A DNA stretch of 44,473 nucleotides from Fibrobacterota bacterium (GTDB lineage: Bacteria; Fibrobacterota; Fibrobacteria; UBA11236): contig JAQBPO010000026.1 in assembly GCA_028287465.1 (NCBI GenBank), positions 1 through 44,473 of the forward strand. Direction: 5' to 3'. Below, piece by piece: positions 1 through 8,243 of the stretch (positions within the stretch are counted from its first letter, which is position 1; each line of letters begins with the position of its first letter). The position numbers and the translations under genes are program-made. Under the pieces are notes generated by a model that did no database searches, was not told where the DNA came from, and saw only the letters and a list, made by a program, of their open reading frames with translations.

Positions 1-821
1 ACCTGGTTGGCCTGGGCCAACATCGAGGTCGCGCTCTGGGTGAGGATCTGCGCCCGGGTGAACTCCGTGGTCTCCTTGGCGAAGTCCACGTCGCGGATGC
101 GGCTTTCCGCGTCCTGGGTATTGTAGATCTGGTTGGAAAGGTTCGAGATGGCGAACTCGAGGCGGTTCACGTAGGCGCCCATGTCCGAACGCATGGTATT
201 GACCGACCTGACCGCATTGTCGATGAGGGACAGGGCCGACAGGGCCGTGGCCGCCGTGCTCACCGAGGTGGTGACCGGGCTCATGCCGAGGGCGCCGAGG
301 GTTATGGCCGTGATGGTGATGCTGATACGGTCGACGGAAGCGCTGGAGCCCGCGCCGATATGCAGAACCGAAGACTGACCGCCCGATACGCCGAAGGAGC
401 TGGCTCCGCCGTCAAGCAGGGTCATGCCGTTATAGGATGCGGAACTGGAAATCCGGGTGATTTCGTTCATCAACTGCCCGAACTCCTTATTGATATAAGA
501 GCGTTCGGTCGTGGTCATGGTATCCGTCGCGCTCTGGATGGACAATTCGCGCATGCGCTGCAGGATATTGTTCACCTCGCCCGTGGCGCCTTCAGCGATT
601 TGCATGAGGGCGATGCCGTCTTCGGCATTCGACTTGGCGCGATCCATGCCCCGGATCTTGGAACGCAGGGATTCCGACACCGAAAGGCCGGCGGCGTCAT
701 CGGATGCGCGGTTGATGCGCAGGCCGGTGGAAAGTTTTTCCAGGGACTTGTTCAGCGCGCTGTGCTGGGTGCTGAGGGATTGTTCGCCGATCATGGAAGA
801 GATGTTGTGATTGATGCGCAT
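1..821 (-). CDS. fliC: Flagellin (C-terminus cut by window edge)
   Basis: Structural subunit of the flagellar filament. The product starts MRINHNISSM and contains the classic N-terminal D0/D1 helix features (LSTGLRINRASDDAAGLSVS, then a segment rich in MRELSIQSA-type residues) and the C-terminal D1/D0 helix (NRLEFAISNLSNQ, RDVDFAKETTEF, ending in AQILTQSATSMLAQANQ). The variable middle is short, so the protein would be about 280 residues. The open frame runs off position 1 and only the last few residues are missing. The start is supported by GGAGG at 831-835, nine bases upstream. Its position beside a chemotaxis cluster fits a motile cell. No convincing sigma-28 promoter was found upstream. 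Confidence 0.95.
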   Translation of the reverse strand, partial: MRINHNISSMIGEQSLSTQHSALNKSLEKLSTGLRINRASDDAAGLSVSESLRSKIRGMDRAKSNAEDGIALMQIAEGATGEVNNILQRMRELSIQSATDTMTTTERSYINKEFGQLMNEITRISSSASYNGMTLLDGGASSFGVSGGQSSVLHIGAGSSASVDRISITITAITLGALGMSPVTTSVSTAATALSALSLIDNAVRSVNTMRSDMGAYVNRLEFAISNLSNQIYNTQDAESRIRDVDFAKETTEFTRAQILTQSATSMLAQANQ

Positions 822-1170
822 GGTACTTAACCTCCGTGTTGTTTATTTCGCTAGGCTACGTCCTTGCAGCTTCGCGTTGATACCGGGACTCCCTCCCGGC
901 TTATACTGGTTCTTCGGATTATTTTTTGCCGGGGTTGAGGACTTTTTTTCCGCGGCTTCATCCATAAGTCGAAGTGGCACCGGAAGTTAAGGAAATACCT
1001 AAAGCGGATTGCCATGGTTTTCTCGAAGGAAAAAAGGCCCGACCGCAAAATTCCGGCGGTAACGGGCAAGATACGGACGGGAGGATGAACCGGAACTTGA
1101 AGGGGATTCTCCGGAAGGAAATCGGCGGGCTGGAAAAATTTTCCCAGGGCTTTACCTTACGCGCGCGGAT

Positions 1171-1190
1171 AAGCGCCCATACGGGCGCTT
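1171..1190. repeat. Perfect 8-bp inverted repeat
   Basis: AAGCGCCC and GGGCGCTT are separated by the four bases ATAC. No T-run follows on either strand, so it is not a standard intrinsic terminator. It lies between the end of the DUF1080 gene and the flagellin start. Confidence 0.5.
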
Positions 1191-1223
1191 CAGGCGGGTC
1201 TGCTCTCGGCAAAGAGTGGGACG

Positions 1224-1267
1224 GGGCGGTAGAAGGGCGGTAGTAGGGCAGTAAAAGGGCGGGCATC
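1224..1267. repeat. Four tandem 11-bp units
   Basis: Consecutive units start at 1224, 1235, 1246 and 1257. The first three are GGGCGGTAGAA, GGGCGGTAGTA and GGGCAGTAAAA; the fourth is degenerate (GGGCGGGCATC). The period is about one DNA helical turn. Function is unknown; phased protein binding is possible. Confidence 0.5.
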
Positions 1268-1370
1268 CGGGTGGAAACGCCCCGCCTGCGGAGGCCCTCC
1301 TATATATAGGCCCGATCCCCCGGGAAAAGTCCGGCGCGTATCCCGGCGGCAGGAAGGACCGCTATCGGCA

Positions 1371-2474
1371 TCAGAAAAATGCCGTCCTGCGTTCGGCGGA
1401 TCCCGTCGCGGTGCGGACCGATACCAGGTAGACCCCCGGTCCGGCCGGAGTGAACCCGGTCAGGCCGGGCCGCGCCGCGAAGCCGGGCGCGAGGGACCCG
1501 TCCATGCGCCTGACCGATTCGATCCAGGCCCCGCCGCCCCGGACCCGCAGGGCGGGGCCTTCACGCAGGAGTTCGAACCCGGAAGCTTCCGCCCGGCGCA
1601 GGGCGGCGGTGGCGTTGCAGGCTGCCGGGTCGCTTTTGACGAAATAGGAACGGTAGGCGGGCTTGGACTTGTCCATGCAGCCCACCAGGTCGAGCACCTC
1701 GATCTTGCGGAAGAGGACCGGAGCGCTCTCGGCCTGGATGACGATATACCCGTCCTTGAGGGGCGTATTATCGGGGATGGAGACGGTAACCCCCGAAACC
1801 ATGCCCCCTCCGGTGACGGGCTTTGTGAACTTGAAAACGGTATCCTTCCCGACCATATGCTTGATGAGCGAGTCTCCCAACACCAGGGCCGAGACCGAGG
1901 TCCAGGCCGGAGCCGCCTGCCGGGCGTTCGCCGTGGCGTTCGTGCAATGGTCCGTGATCAGCTTGCCGGACATGTCGTGGTAGTTCGTCCCGGGCGTGCA
2001 CAGGTTCATGGTGCCGCCGCCGTTGGCGGGCCCGAGCAATTGGGCTTCCAGGCTGATGGGGAAATCCTGATCCTTGCCCATGCTGGCGATGGATTGGGAA
2101 TGCAGCATGAATCCGTTGTTCTCCTTGGCCCAACCGGGACCGCCCGTGACCTGCTTGCCGGTCAGGAACTGGTATTCCGACCGCAGCAGGTAATGGGAGA
2201 ACTTCCTGAGCTTGTAGCCCATGTGGCCGAAAGGCTCCTTGTCGAAGTTCACGTACTCCGAATAATCGACGAACAGGTTCCCGTCCACCACCTTGAAGGT
2301 ATGGTTGGGATCCACGTTCATGGCCTGGAACCGGATCTTGAAATCCCAGTCCTTGAGATCCTTGCCGTTGAACAGCTGGATCCACGCGGAATCCTCCGCC
2401 GCGGCCGATGCCTTTACGGCGGTGAAGGGCAGGGAGCACAATAATATCGTTCCGGCAATCCTGTTCATGCGCAT
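1371..2474 (-). CDS. Secreted DUF1080 (3-keto-disaccharide hydrolase family) protein
   Basis: A 367-residue secreted protein. Residues 1-25 form a signal peptide. The DUF1080 motif WIQLFNGKDLKDW is at residues 31-43, followed by the jelly-roll pattern of this LamG-like fold. Family members include enzymes that cleave 3-keto-glycosides; others only bind carbohydrate. The last 60 residues form a separate beta-rich tail ending near GVYLVSVRT, resembling secretion-tail modules seen elsewhere in this window. The chosen ATG follows GAGGAG by five bases; a second ATG lies two codons later. It is the last gene of the probable operon, 132 bases after the other DUF1080 gene. Function as a hydrolase is inferred from the family. 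Confidence 0.8.
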   Translation of the reverse strand: MRMNRIAGTILLCSLPFTAVKASAAAEDSAWIQLFNGKDLKDWDFKIRFQAMNVDPNHTFKVVDGNLFVDYSEYVNFDKEPFGHMGYKLRKFSHYLLRSEYQFLTGKQVTGGPGWAKENNGFMLHSQSIASMGKDQDFPISLEAQLLGPANGGGTMNLCTPGTNYHDMSGKLITDHCTNATANARQAAPAWTSVSALVLGDSLIKHMVGKDTVFKFTKPVTGGGMVSGVTVSIPDNTPLKDGYIVIQAESAPVLFRKIEVLDLVGCMDKSKPAYRSYFVKSDPAACNATAALRRAEASGFELLREGPALRVRGGGAWIESVRRMDGSLAPGFAARPGLTGFTPAGPGVYLVSVRTATGSAERRTAFF

Positions 2475-2606
2475 GATGTCTCCTCGTTATCCGATTGTAC
2501 CGGCCCCATCGTTGCCCCCACGGCCGCGGCGGATATCCGGAGATGATTGAAACGACCCCCACCCCCGCCGCGTCCGCCAAGGACCAAGCCGGGGTCCGTC
2601 CGACCG

Positions 2607-3704
2607 TCAGTCGGGCAATGGAAGAACAGGGAGCCCGCGGCTCCCGACCTTACGGCCCCGAAGGTCCGATAGGGTTCCTTCACGCGAGATCCGGACGGCG
2701 CCGTGCGAACCCGGCACCCCTCCGGCCGTAGCCGGGACCAGGCCATCCGCGCGACCGCTCGGGCGCGACGTCCCCCGCCGCGCGAGGGCGACGGGTTTCC
2801 CTTCGGCGTCCAGCTCCATGATGTGCCAATTCCGGTACCAGACCTCGTGGCCTTCGGCCTGCAGGCCGATCTTGCCCTTGAAGAGCGGCAACCGGGAGGC
2901 GGTATCGTCCTTGTTCTTGTCGTATTCGAGATGGGTGCCCTTCATGACCACCTTGCCGTTCACGACGTGCAAGGAACTGTCGGCGCCGTAGACCCGTATC
3001 TCCTCGGTGTTCCAGGCCGTATCCGCCGGCCAGTGCTCCGTATGCGACGAAGACATGATGGTGCGCTTGGGGTCCCGGTCGCCCTGGACATAGGGCACGC
3101 CGCCCGCGGAGGCCGGCATGTAGACCGGGGTATCGTCCCCCTTGGTCTTGGGATCCACCGTCGTGGTCATCCAGACGTTCGCGATGAGGAAGGTCCATCC
3201 GGCCTCATTGTGCTTCATCTGGCATTCCACCGAGCGCGGATGCTGGCCGTAGAGCTTCCAGGAGGCCGTGTCCAGGTGGTACAGGAAACCCGCATTGGTG
3301 CTGCCCGTGGTGCCGGCGTAACGGTATTCGACCCGGCACCTGTACCGCGAGTAGTCCTTGCGGGTGCCGACATGGCCCTGGTTCACGGTATTGGACGCGT
3401 GGATCATGCCTTGTTCGGCCTTGAAGGTCCCGAGGGGATCGTTGTCGTAATTCCTGCCGCCCAGGTCGGCGCCGCCCACCAGGTAGGTATACAGGCCGGT
3501 CAGGTTCTTTCCGTTGAACAGATCCACCCAGCCCGAATCCCGCTGGGCCTGGGTGAGTTCGGCCGAGCCGGAGCGGGGCATGCCCAGAACGGTGCATGCG
3601 ATGACCGCCAGGGCGGCTCCCCGCAACCGGCGGGGGGCCGTGACTCCAGGGTTCGACGGTGTCTCCGGCGATCCCATTTCGCCGGACAGGATCACGACGG
3701 TCAT
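2607..3704 (-). CDS. Second secreted DUF1080 protein, shortened C-terminal tail
   Basis: A 365-residue DUF1080 protein with the motif VDLFNGKNLTG at residues 60-70. A signal-like segment is preceded by two Arg at residues 25-26 and ends near residue 48, so the true start may be the Met at residue 10 (position 3677). The first ATG lies one base after the stop of the sugar dehydrogenase gene, and neither start has a good Shine-Dalgarno, suggesting coupled translation. The end contains SDLRGRKV, the core of the C-terminal module of its neighbours, but stops about 18 residues later where the others continue for 30 or more. The tail is therefore truncated or frameshifted. Confidence 0.78.
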   Translation of the reverse strand: MTVVILSGEMGSPETPSNPGVTAPRRLRGAALAVIACTVLGMPRSGSAELTQAQRDSGWVDLFNGKNLTGLYTYLVGGADLGGRNYDNDPLGTFKAEQGMIHASNTVNQGHVGTRKDYSRYRCRVEYRYAGTTGSTNAGFLYHLDTASWKLYGQHPRSVECQMKHNEAGWTFLIANVWMTTTVDPKTKGDDTPVYMPASAGGVPYVQGDRDPKRTIMSSSHTEHWPADTAWNTEEIRVYGADSSLHVVNGKVVMKGTHLEYDKNKDDTASRLPLFKGKIGLQAEGHEVWYRNWHIMELDAEGKPVALARRGTSRPSGRADGLVPATAGGVPGSHGAVRISREGTLSDLRGRKVGSRGLPVLPLPD

Positions 3705-3705
3705 T

Positions 3706-5442
3706 TCAGAGGAACCTGATGCGCAGGAGGCCGCCCGCGATGGCGGAGGGAAGGTCCACGCGGACGACGCCTTCGGCTCCCGAGCGGATATAGGTCCAAA
3801 CCTTTTTGCCCTGCATATCGTAGGCCTCGAAGCCCGAATGCCCGGAGGGCAGGTCTACATAGGTGAATCCGGCCAGGACCGCCAGCTGCTTGCGCGCGGC
3901 CTGGGAGCGGTCGTGACGGGCCAGGGAAACGGGGACGCAGGAGGCATCCCGCGGACCGATGTATTCGATGCGGACCAGGGCGCTCTTGGTATCGCTGTAC
4001 CCGGACTCGCTGTATTGCAGGACGTACAGCGCGCCATCGGGACCGTATTGGGCCGAGATATCGCTCTTCATGGTCGCGTCCGGGAATTCGTAGATCTGGC
4101 CGAGCTTGCCGTCGCCGGTGAAGGAGATGAGCTTGTGCACGCGCCTGGACCAGTCCCAGAAGAACATGCGGCCGTCGTACTGGGGCGGGAACTTGATTTC
4201 GGATTTGAGGTTGGGATCGTACCGGTAGACGGGTCCGCCCATGGCGGTCTCCCCGCCCACGCCCATCTCCTTGAAGTCGATCTTGTTGTTGCCCGCATAC
4301 CAGACGATCGGGGCCTGGGAGGGGGGCAGCTTGCTGACCCCGGTATTGTTGGGGGAGTTGTTGACGGGAGCGGCGCAATCGAACTTGGCGCCGGGCACTC
4401 CCGGGTCCGTGGAATAATCCACCTTGTTATAGGCGAACTGGTTCCCGTTGCAGTACGGCCAGCCGAAGTAGCCGGGCTTGGTCGCAACGTTTATTTCGTC
4501 ATGCCCCATCCGCCCCCGGGCCGCGTTATCGTCGTTGGCGTCCGGGCCCACCTCGCCCCAGATGACCCAGCCGGTCTTGTTGTCGACGGTGAATCGGTAG
4601 GGATTCCGCATGCCCATGGTGTAGATCTCCGGGCGTACCTTGGCGAGCTCGGCCGTGGTCCAGAAGGAGGCGTAGGCGTCCTTCAGATTGCCGGCCGGGA
4701 CCGTGTACCATTTGCCGTTCACCTGGGCCGCCTCGGGATGGATGCGGTTGATCTTGCCGCGGAGATCGTTGGTGTTGGCCGCGGACTTCTGCGCGTCCTT
4801 GCCCGGCTCCTTGTAATAGATGGGGGCGTAGCCGTCATTGGGGGCGCCATGGGGATTGGTGTCGTCGCCTTCGCTGAAGTACAGGTTGCCCTTGTCATCG
4901 AAGACCATGCCTCCGCCGGCATGGTAGATGCCTCCGGCCACCCGGGGCGTGCGCAGGATCTCGACCTTGGAGGCCGCGTCCAGCTTGTCGCCGGTGACGG
5001 TATAGCGGGAGATCACGTGGGCGCGGTTCACCTTGTCCGGATCCGAATACAGCACGTAGAGGAAATGGCTGGCGTTGAAATCCGGGGGCGTGGCGATGCC
5101 GAGCAGGCCGTCCTCGTTCTCGAAACGGGTGGCCACGGTTCCCGCCAATACGGGAGTGGCCGTACCGGGCTTATAGACCTGGATATTGCCCGTGGTCATC
5201 TCCCCGATGAACACCCGCCCGTCCGGGACGATGGCGATATGCACGGGATGGTCGAGCCCGGAAGAAAGCAGCACGGTCTTGCGGAAATCCGTCGCCTTGG
5301 GTTCCGCGCAGGTCTGCGCCCCCGCGGATGCCGCGAACATGCAAGCGGCGGCGGCCAGCGCGGTGACGGCGCTGGTGGCACCCCCCAAGGTCCCCCTCCA
5401 TGATCCCGACCGCCGCTTGCAATTCGTTTCGTTGCCGTTCAT
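3706..5442 (-). CDS. Secreted PQQ-dependent sugar dehydrogenase (GSDH family)
   Basis: A 578-residue exported six-bladed beta-propeller of the glucose/sorbosone dehydrogenase family. It would oxidise sugars outside the cytoplasm using pyrroloquinoline quinone. The start at 5442 gives a normal signal peptide ending near AGAQTC and follows GGGGGGAAGCG; a longer GTG frame from 5520 overlaps the upstream stop but adds a non-signal extension. The segment YHAGGGMVFDDKGNLYFSEGD keeps the expected catalytic His (about residue 174) and the Asp after SEG. MGMRNPYRFTVD and GYFGWPYCNG are typical later-blade motifs. The last 60 residues form a tail module with the core YDMQGKKV. It lies between the lipoprotein and the DUF1080 genes. 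Confidence 0.85.
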   Translation of the reverse strand: MNGNETNCKRRSGSWRGTLGGATSAVTALAAAACMFAASAGAQTCAEPKATDFRKTVLLSSGLDHPVHIAIVPDGRVFIGEMTTGNIQVYKPGTATPVLAGTVATRFENEDGLLGIATPPDFNASHFLYVLYSDPDKVNRAHVISRYTVTGDKLDAASKVEILRTPRVAGGIYHAGGGMVFDDKGNLYFSEGDDTNPHGAPNDGYAPIYYKEPGKDAQKSAANTNDLRGKINRIHPEAAQVNGKWYTVPAGNLKDAYASFWTTAELAKVRPEIYTMGMRNPYRFTVDNKTGWVIWGEVGPDANDDNAARGRMGHDEINVATKPGYFGWPYCNGNQFAYNKVDYSTDPGVPGAKFDCAAPVNNSPNNTGVSKLPPSQAPIVWYAGNNKIDFKEMGVGGETAMGGPVYRYDPNLKSEIKFPPQYDGRMFFWDWSRRVHKLISFTGDGKLGQIYEFPDATMKSDISAQYGPDGALYVLQYSESGYSDTKSALVRIEYIGPRDASCVPVSLARHDRSQAARKQLAVLAGFTYVDLPSGHSGFEAYDMQGKKVWTYIRSGAEGVVRVDLPSAIAGGLLRIRFL

Positions 5443-5516
5443 CGCTTCCCCCCACATTTTGGAATACTTACCTTGGTTGCAAAATCGCGGAGCGCTTGCC
5501 TGCCGCTCCGTCTCCG

Positions 5517-7232
5517 TCACCGCGGCGCGGCCGTGATGCTGATCGCCGGGAAGGACGCGCCCGGCTTCTGGTTCTCATAGCTCAACCTGGACCAATCCGC
5601 CCCCCTGGCCGCGGAATGGATCTGGACCTCGTCCAGATCGCCTTCGTACTCATAGCCCCGCTTGCCGTTTCCGTGCTTGCCGAAGGTGGCGTTCAGGGGG
5701 AACTGGAAGCCCACCACGTCCTTCGCGGGGGAATTCCCCACCTCCTTGCCGTCCACGTAGAGCCTCAGGGTCGCGCCGTCGAAGGTGCCCATGACCAGGT
5801 GCCATCCGCCATCGGCGAAGTCCGCGCCCTTCACGTTCACTTCGTACCAGTCGATCTTGGATCCCGTGGGCGGATTCGGGGGCCAGTACCACAGATGCAG
5901 CACGCTGTCCGAATAGACGCGCAAGCCGTAATTGTCCCCGACATTGACCATCTCCCCGCCCGCGCTCCCCAGGCCTTTGGCCGTGGTCCGGTACCAGGCG
6001 GAAAGGGTGAACGCCATGGGAAGCTTGAACCCTTGGGTCACCTTGGGCGATTGGATATAGTCCCCGGAGTCGATGCCATGGCCGAACCCGATAACGCCTG
6101 CCCGCGAGGTGGAGGCCACCCGGTCATTCCCGTCGTTCCCCGCTCCCGTCGCATCCTCGTAAAGGCCGTTCGCCACGGTGTCCGCGGCCTCTTCCCCCAG
6201 GTGCCAGACTCCGGCGAAGCCGGAAACGGTATCGAAAACGGGGCGCTGGGACGCGGGTTCCGCCGCGCCCGCCTTGCCCCAATGCATGGTGATGAACTGG
6301 GACGCGTTCATGGCATGGACGGTATCCAGCCTCACCCAGATCACGGCCTTTCCGGCCTGGGCGTCCCAGGATTCGATTTCCCGGGCCAAGGGGGTGCCGT
6401 CCGGTTTCGCGAACCGAAGGTCGGCCCCGCCGGCGGCGGCCTTGGAAAAGTCGAAGGCGGGCGCGGACAGGCGTACCAGCAAGGGGAAATCCCTGAGGTC
6501 CCTTGCCACGGGAACGCCCGTCGCCGAAGCGTTCAGATCCAGTTTGGCGGAACCGGGCCAGGTGGCATAGGCGTTCACGTAGGTGATTTCGGACTTGCGG
6601 ACCGGCACGTCCGTAGCGATCACGATGGGCTTCGAATCGGCGTCGCCCTTGGTGTAGACGACCTCGGGCATCAGACCCTGGGGCACGGAATCCAGCAGGA
6701 CCCGACCCTCTATCCGGATCTCGGAATTGATGCGGACGCGGAAGGTGGTGCCGGGGATATAGATATAGCCCACGCCGGAATCCCGGGTCTCCGGAAGCGG
6801 CACGGACATGGCGCCCGGTGCGTGCAGGGTGTCTTCGGGAAGGATCACGGAATCCGCGGCCAGCTTGATCCCGTATACGAAGGACCGGGTGCGGCTGCCC
6901 TTATGGTCCACCTGGATATTGTAGCGACCCGGTTCCAGGCGGGTGAAACGATACCGGCCGTTCGCGTCCGTCGTATCCTTCTGGGAATCGGGAACCGCCC
7001 CGCCGCTTACGGGATTGAAGTCGGATGGAAGGATGGTCACTTCCGCCCCCATCTTGGGAAGCCCATCCTCCATCACGACCTGACCGGCCACGCGGGCGTT
7101 GCCGGTCTCGGTGGCGTCGCCCCCCAACGCCACTTTTTCGCCGCACCCGTAAAACAGCCAGATGGCCATGACCGCCGGCAGAGCCGCCAGGAATCCGGCC
7201 GGCGAGGACGGCCTGGAAAGCGCGCGCATCAT
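5517..7232 (-). CDS. Lipoprotein with carboxypeptidase-regulatory-like, DUF2341 and LamG domains
   Basis: A 571-residue surface lipoprotein. An N-terminal hydrophobic segment ends in LFYGC, giving a lipidation Cys at residue 30. Residues about 45-115 look like a carboxypeptidase-regulatory beta-sandwich (DANGRYRFTRLEPGRYNIQV). Residues about 240-340 match DUF2341, and residues about 365-560 match a concanavalin/LamG lectin-like domain (FAGVWHLGE, GWHLVMGTFDG, LYVDGKEV). It probably binds polysaccharide at the cell surface. Its ATG overlaps the stop of the TIGR02147 gene by four bases (ATGA), so the two are translationally coupled. Fibrobacter genomes often place DUF2341 genes after TIGR02147 genes. 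Confidence 0.82.
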   Translation of the reverse strand: MMRALSRPSSPAGFLAALPAVMAIWLFYGCGEKVALGGDATETGNARVAGQVVMEDGLPKMGAEVTILPSDFNPVSGGAVPDSQKDTTDANGRYRFTRLEPGRYNIQVDHKGSRTRSFVYGIKLAADSVILPEDTLHAPGAMSVPLPETRDSGVGYIYIPGTTFRVRINSEIRIEGRVLLDSVPQGLMPEVVYTKGDADSKPIVIATDVPVRKSEITYVNAYATWPGSAKLDLNASATGVPVARDLRDFPLLVRLSAPAFDFSKAAAGGADLRFAKPDGTPLAREIESWDAQAGKAVIWVRLDTVHAMNASQFITMHWGKAGAAEPASQRPVFDTVSGFAGVWHLGEEAADTVANGLYEDATGAGNDGNDRVASTSRAGVIGFGHGIDSGDYIQSPKVTQGFKLPMAFTLSAWYRTTAKGLGSAGGEMVNVGDNYGLRVYSDSVLHLWYWPPNPPTGSKIDWYEVNVKGADFADGGWHLVMGTFDGATLRLYVDGKEVGNSPAKDVVGFQFPLNATFGKHGNGKRGYEYEGDLDEVQIHSAARGADWSRLSYENQKPGASFPAISITAAPR

Positions 7233-8068
7233 TTGCGATCCGCCTTGCCCACGGGGAACAATTGGAAATTCAGCTGGTAGACCCGGTCCGGATCCTTGGA
7301 CGCGATGGCGATGTCCATGATCTCCTTGCGGAAAGCCTGGATGCGCGCCTTGATGCGGAGGAAATCCTCTTCGCTGATGCCGAGGGTCAGCGCCGAAATG
7401 TCCCGTTCCTCCTTGGAGGAAAGATCGTGGGCGCCCTCGGCCAGGCGCGATACCTGCTTGTGGTAGTTCACGACGTTGAGCGAAGCGACCTCGTCGCCCG
7501 TCGAGATCACGGCGTTGCTCTGGGTGTACCGGCCATCCTTACCCTCGGCGATCAGGCCCAGCTTCTCGAGAAGCTGGACGGATTTCTTGGCTTCGCGCGC
7601 CGGGATGGGCGGCATCAGGCAACGCGCCAACATCCCGAAATCGTGGCCGCCGCGGCCATCCCCGAAATCAACCTTGGACACCATGGATCGTATCACCGGG
7701 TGGTACCACTTGGTGTAATAATCGTACTGCTCTTCGCCGATCTTGGCGATCTTGAGCTTGCGCTTGAGGGCCAGCATCCGCTGGTAATAATGGTCCTTCA
7801 CCCCGTTGGTGCGCGCCTGGGTGAAAGGGACCATCATCTCGAAATAATCCGCCTCCGCCTTGGTGAACTTGAGGGCCTTGGCCACCCGGACGATGGAATC
7901 CGCGGAAAGGTTCTTGGTGCCTTTGATGAGGTGGAGAAGCCACGAGGTCGAATTCATCCCGGTCAGGCGGGAAAAGTCGCGATAGGTGAAACCCTTATCG
8001 GCCTTCTGTTCCTCATAGTATTCCTTGAGGAAGAGCCTATAGTCGGTGTATTCGTAAATGGTTTTCAT
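7229..8068 (-). CDS. TIGR02147 family (DUF4423) transcriptional regulator
   Basis: A 279-residue protein of the TIGR02147 family, known mainly from Fibrobacter and Bdellovibrio relatives. It begins MKTIYEYTDYRLFLKEYYEE, the usual family start; an upstream start at 8134 would overlap the promoter. An N-terminal helix-turn-helix-like region (FTYRDFSRLTGMNSTSWLLH, about residues 27-46) precedes the DUF4423 domain. It probably controls the downstream lipoprotein and sugar genes. A sigma-70 promoter and GGTAAACA-type sites lie just upstream. The Shine-Dalgarno is weak. Regulation of its own operon is inferred from the sites, not shown. Confidence 0.85.
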   Translation of the reverse strand: MKTIYEYTDYRLFLKEYYEEQKADKGFTYRDFSRLTGMNSTSWLLHLIKGTKNLSADSIVRVAKALKFTKAEADYFEMMVPFTQARTNGVKDHYYQRMLALKRKLKIAKIGEEQYDYYTKWYHPVIRSMVSKVDFGDGRGGHDFGMLARCLMPPIPAREAKKSVQLLEKLGLIAEGKDGRYTQSNAVISTGDEVASLNVVNYHKQVSRLAEGAHDLSSKEERDISALTLGISEEDFLRIKARIQAFRKEIMDIAIASKDPDRVYQLNFQLFPVGKADRK

Positions 8069-8083
8069 GTTTTGCACCGACTT

Positions 8084-8091
8084 GGTAAACA
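8084..8091 (-). promoter_or_regulatory. Half-site of the TIGR02147-linked palindrome
   Basis: TGTTTACC on the minus strand matches one arm of the perfect palindrome at 8207-8224. It lies about 10-17 bases downstream of the expected transcription start and 16 bases before the TIGR02147 start codon, a position suited to autoregulation. Confidence 0.45.
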
Positions 8092-8106
8092 AGGCCGGTA
8101 GGTCCC

Positions 8107-8134
8107 AAGATAGCGGCAATCCCGGAAATGTCAA
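8107..8134 (-). promoter_or_regulatory. Sigma-70 promoter of the TIGR02147 operon
   Basis: A perfect -35 TTGACA (8134-8129) and a -10 TATCTT (8112-8107) are separated by 16 bases on the minus strand. Transcription would start near 8100 and give a leader of about 30 bases before the ATG at 8068. This also argues against the longer reading frame beginning at 8134. Confidence 0.7.
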
Positions 8135-8206
8135 GCGGATCCCGGGTTAAAACCGATGCCAAACCCCAAAAATCCCGAACCTGGCGTCGAATTTTCCCCC
8201 TATTTT

Positions 8207-8224
8207 TGTTTACCATGGTAAACA
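8207..8224. promoter_or_regulatory. 18-bp perfect palindrome, candidate operator
   Basis: TGTTTACCATGGTAAACA reads the same on both strands. It sits about 75 bases upstream of the -35 box of the TIGR02147 operon and has no coding role. A half copy lies just inside the transcript at 8084-8091. A dimeric DNA-binding protein, possibly the TIGR02147 product, is the likely ligand (inference). Confidence 0.6.
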
Positions 8225-8243
8225 TGAAACCGACCCTTCGGAT

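Larger units (their letters stand above)
822..1370. other. Intergenic region with hairpin, palindrome and tandem 11-bp repeats
   Basis: No convincing gene lies here; the open frames have no recognisable product. It holds the flagellin leader and Shine-Dalgarno (831-835), a perfect 8-bp hairpin (1171-1190), a short tandem repeat array (1224-1267) and a 12-bp AT-centred palindrome CCTATATATAGG (1299-1310). The last two lie beyond the end of the DUF1080 gene, between two genes transcribed in the same leftward direction, so they could be part of a transcription end or of the flagellin control region. Confidence 0.6.

Noticed and set aside
181-830. Plus-strand open frames inside the flagellin gene
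   Set aside because: The minus strand encodes a clear flagellin here; the plus-strand frames are antisense shadows.
860-960. Sigma-28 promoter for flagellin
   Set aside because: Only a poor match to TAAA-N15-GCCGATAA was found on the minus strand, with wrong spacing and several mismatches.
851-1243. Open frames on both strands in the region before flagellin
   Set aside because: They are short, overlap each other, have no recognisable product and no ribosome site.
5443-5520. GTG start of the sugar dehydrogenase at 5520
   Set aside because: It overlaps the upstream stop but adds 26 residues before a normal signal peptide, and has no ribosome site.
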